Assembly: GCA_964565705.1 (NCBI GenBank)
Contig: CAZMGD010000018.1
Coordinates: 1-51,024, forward strand
DNA: 51,024 nucleotides
Reading direction: 5' to 3'
Source: CAZMGD01 sp964565705
GTDB lineage: Bacteria > Actinomycetota > Acidimicrobiia > Acidimicrobiales > Ilumatobacteraceae
Shown here piece after piece: positions 50,278 to 51,024 of the stretch (positions within the stretch are counted from its first letter, which is position 1; every line of letters begins with the position of its first letter). A model generated the notes under the pieces. The model was given only the letters and a program-made list of their open reading frames with translations. It had not been told where the DNA came from and made no database searches. The position numbers were made by a program, and so were the translations under genes.

Positions 50278-51024
50278 CGCGGCATCCGAGTGTCTCCTGT
50301 GGGTCCCCCCCGCACGAAGCACTCCGATGCAGCGAAACACTCGGATGGTTCCAGGGTGGCGGCGGCGGCCGAGGCGTTGAGGTCAGGGGTGCGGACGGTC
50401 ACGCCGTGGCGGCGGGCGTCGCGCACGAGCGTGTGCGGGCTCCAGAACCCCATCGGCTGGGCGTTGAGCAGCGCCGCGCAGAACGCTGCCGGCTCGTGGA
50501 ACTTGAGGTACGCCGACGCGTACACGAGGTAGGCGAACGACACCGAGTGCGATTCGGGGAAGCCGTAGTTGGCGAACGACCGCATCTTCACGTACAGGTC
50601 GTCGGCCACGTCGCCGGTGATGTCCCGTTCGGCCATCCCGGCGTACAGCCGCGCCTTGAGCCGCTCCATCCGCGCCGCCGATCGCTTCGAGCCCATCGCC
50701 TGACGCAGCTCGTCGGCCTCCGCCGGCGTGAACCCGGCGAGGTCGATCGCCAGCTGCATCAACTGCTCCTGGAACAGCGGCACGCCGAGCGTGCGCGCCA
50801 GGCACCGCTCGGCGAGTGGGTGCGGGTAGGTGACCGGCTCCTGCCCGTTGCGGCGGCGGATGTAGGGGTGCACCGAGCCGCCCTGGATCGGGCCGGGGCG
50901 GATCAGCGCGACCTCGACCACGAGGTCGTAGAACACCCGCGGCTTGAGGCGCGGCAGCGTCGCCATCTGGGCCCGGCTCTCGACCTGGAACACCCCGACG
51001 GTGTCGGCGCGGCAGAGCATGTCG
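50278..51024 (-). CDS. dnaE2: Error-prone DNA polymerase DnaE2, middle fragment (5' end outside window)
   Basis: The internal part of dnaE2; the gene enters from beyond the right edge. Seen are ADTVGVFQVESRAQMATLP, ALIRPGPIQGGSVHPYIRRR, LFQEQLMQLAIDLAGFTPAE, DELRQAMGSKRS and NYGFPESHSVSFAYLVYAS, followed by AALLNAQPMGFWSPHTLVRD. These are polymerase-core and helix-hairpin-helix region motifs specific to DnaE2. The frame then reads through a palindromic element, giving the odd peptide SECFAASECFVRGG before the gap, so the last 22 or so residues are not normal DnaE2. Confidence 0.88.
50283..50347. repeat. Palindromic REP-like element within dnaE2
   Basis: Outer arms CATCCGAGTGT (50283-50293) and ACACTCGGATG (50337-50347) are perfect 11-bp complements. 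A second copy of the arm, CACTCCGATGC (50320-50330), pairs 10/11 with 50282-50292. The centre contains a GTGGG/CCCGC hairpin. It lies 5 nt from the assembly gap and interrupts the polymerase coding sequence. Confidence 0.75.

Overview
The window is high-GC DNA with dense, mostly intact coding, frequent GTG starts and ATGA/GTGA gene overlaps. The gene content is actinobacterial: wax-ester/DGAT acyltransferase, FadD/FadE fatty-acid enzymes, a DnaE2-type polymerase, AftD-type arabinofuranosyltransferase and a polyprenol-phosphate-mannose synthase. Protein style and many leaderless-looking starts suggest a deep actinobacterial lineage such as Acidimicrobiia; that placement is inference. Three N-runs (22771-22780, 31081-31180, 50268-50277) show it is a scaffold, probably from a draft or metagenome assembly, and each gap coincides with a repeat or inverted repeat.

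Layout. 1-2874: WS/DGAT acyltransferase, a protein made of 17 nine-residue repeats, and an RDD membrane protein. 2887-2964: tRNA-Pro(GGG). 3018-7563: TM2 protein, zinc-ribbon membrane protein, Der GTPase and a DUF512 radical-SAM protein on the minus strand, divergent from ispH. 7564-14407: a dyad element, an SGNH lipoprotein and acyl-CoA dehydrogenase, divergent from an acyl-CoA synthetase and a glycerophosphodiesterase; then a GNAT enzyme, an FAD-linked oxidase and a small membrane protein. 14468-20921: a cytosine-deaminase-like amidohydrolase, an SDR and a complete NitT/TauT-type ABC importer, meeting a creatininase-family enzyme and a HAD hydrolase at a shared terminator; this looks like uptake and breakdown of a nitrogenous compound. 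20994-22889: a phytoene-desaturase-like flavoprotein and a gap-damaged phosphoribosyltransferase. 23001-28775: a five-gene oligopeptide/dipeptide-type ABC importer.

28822-49415 is a cell-envelope glycan region: two acyltransferase-3/SGNH fusions, four separate GT-C membrane glycosyltransferases, AftD with two discoidin-like modules, a polyprenol-phosphate-mannose synthase, a degenerate SGNH protein, and a 1387-residue protein that appears to fuse a degenerate acyltransferase-3 domain to two GT-C modules. Ppm-type synthase would make the lipid-linked mannose donor, the GT-C enzymes would use polyprenyl-phosphate sugars outside the membrane, and the acyltransferase/SGNH proteins would O-acylate the product. 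The window ends in a broken, partly duplicated dnaE2.

Most notable: the 9-residue-repeat protein; the tri-modular acyltransferase/GT/GT fusion next to a dead SGNH protein; ~50-nt palindromic elements, some at assembly breaks; and a recurrent -10-like hexamer only 6-11 nt before start codons, suggesting widespread leaderless transcription.
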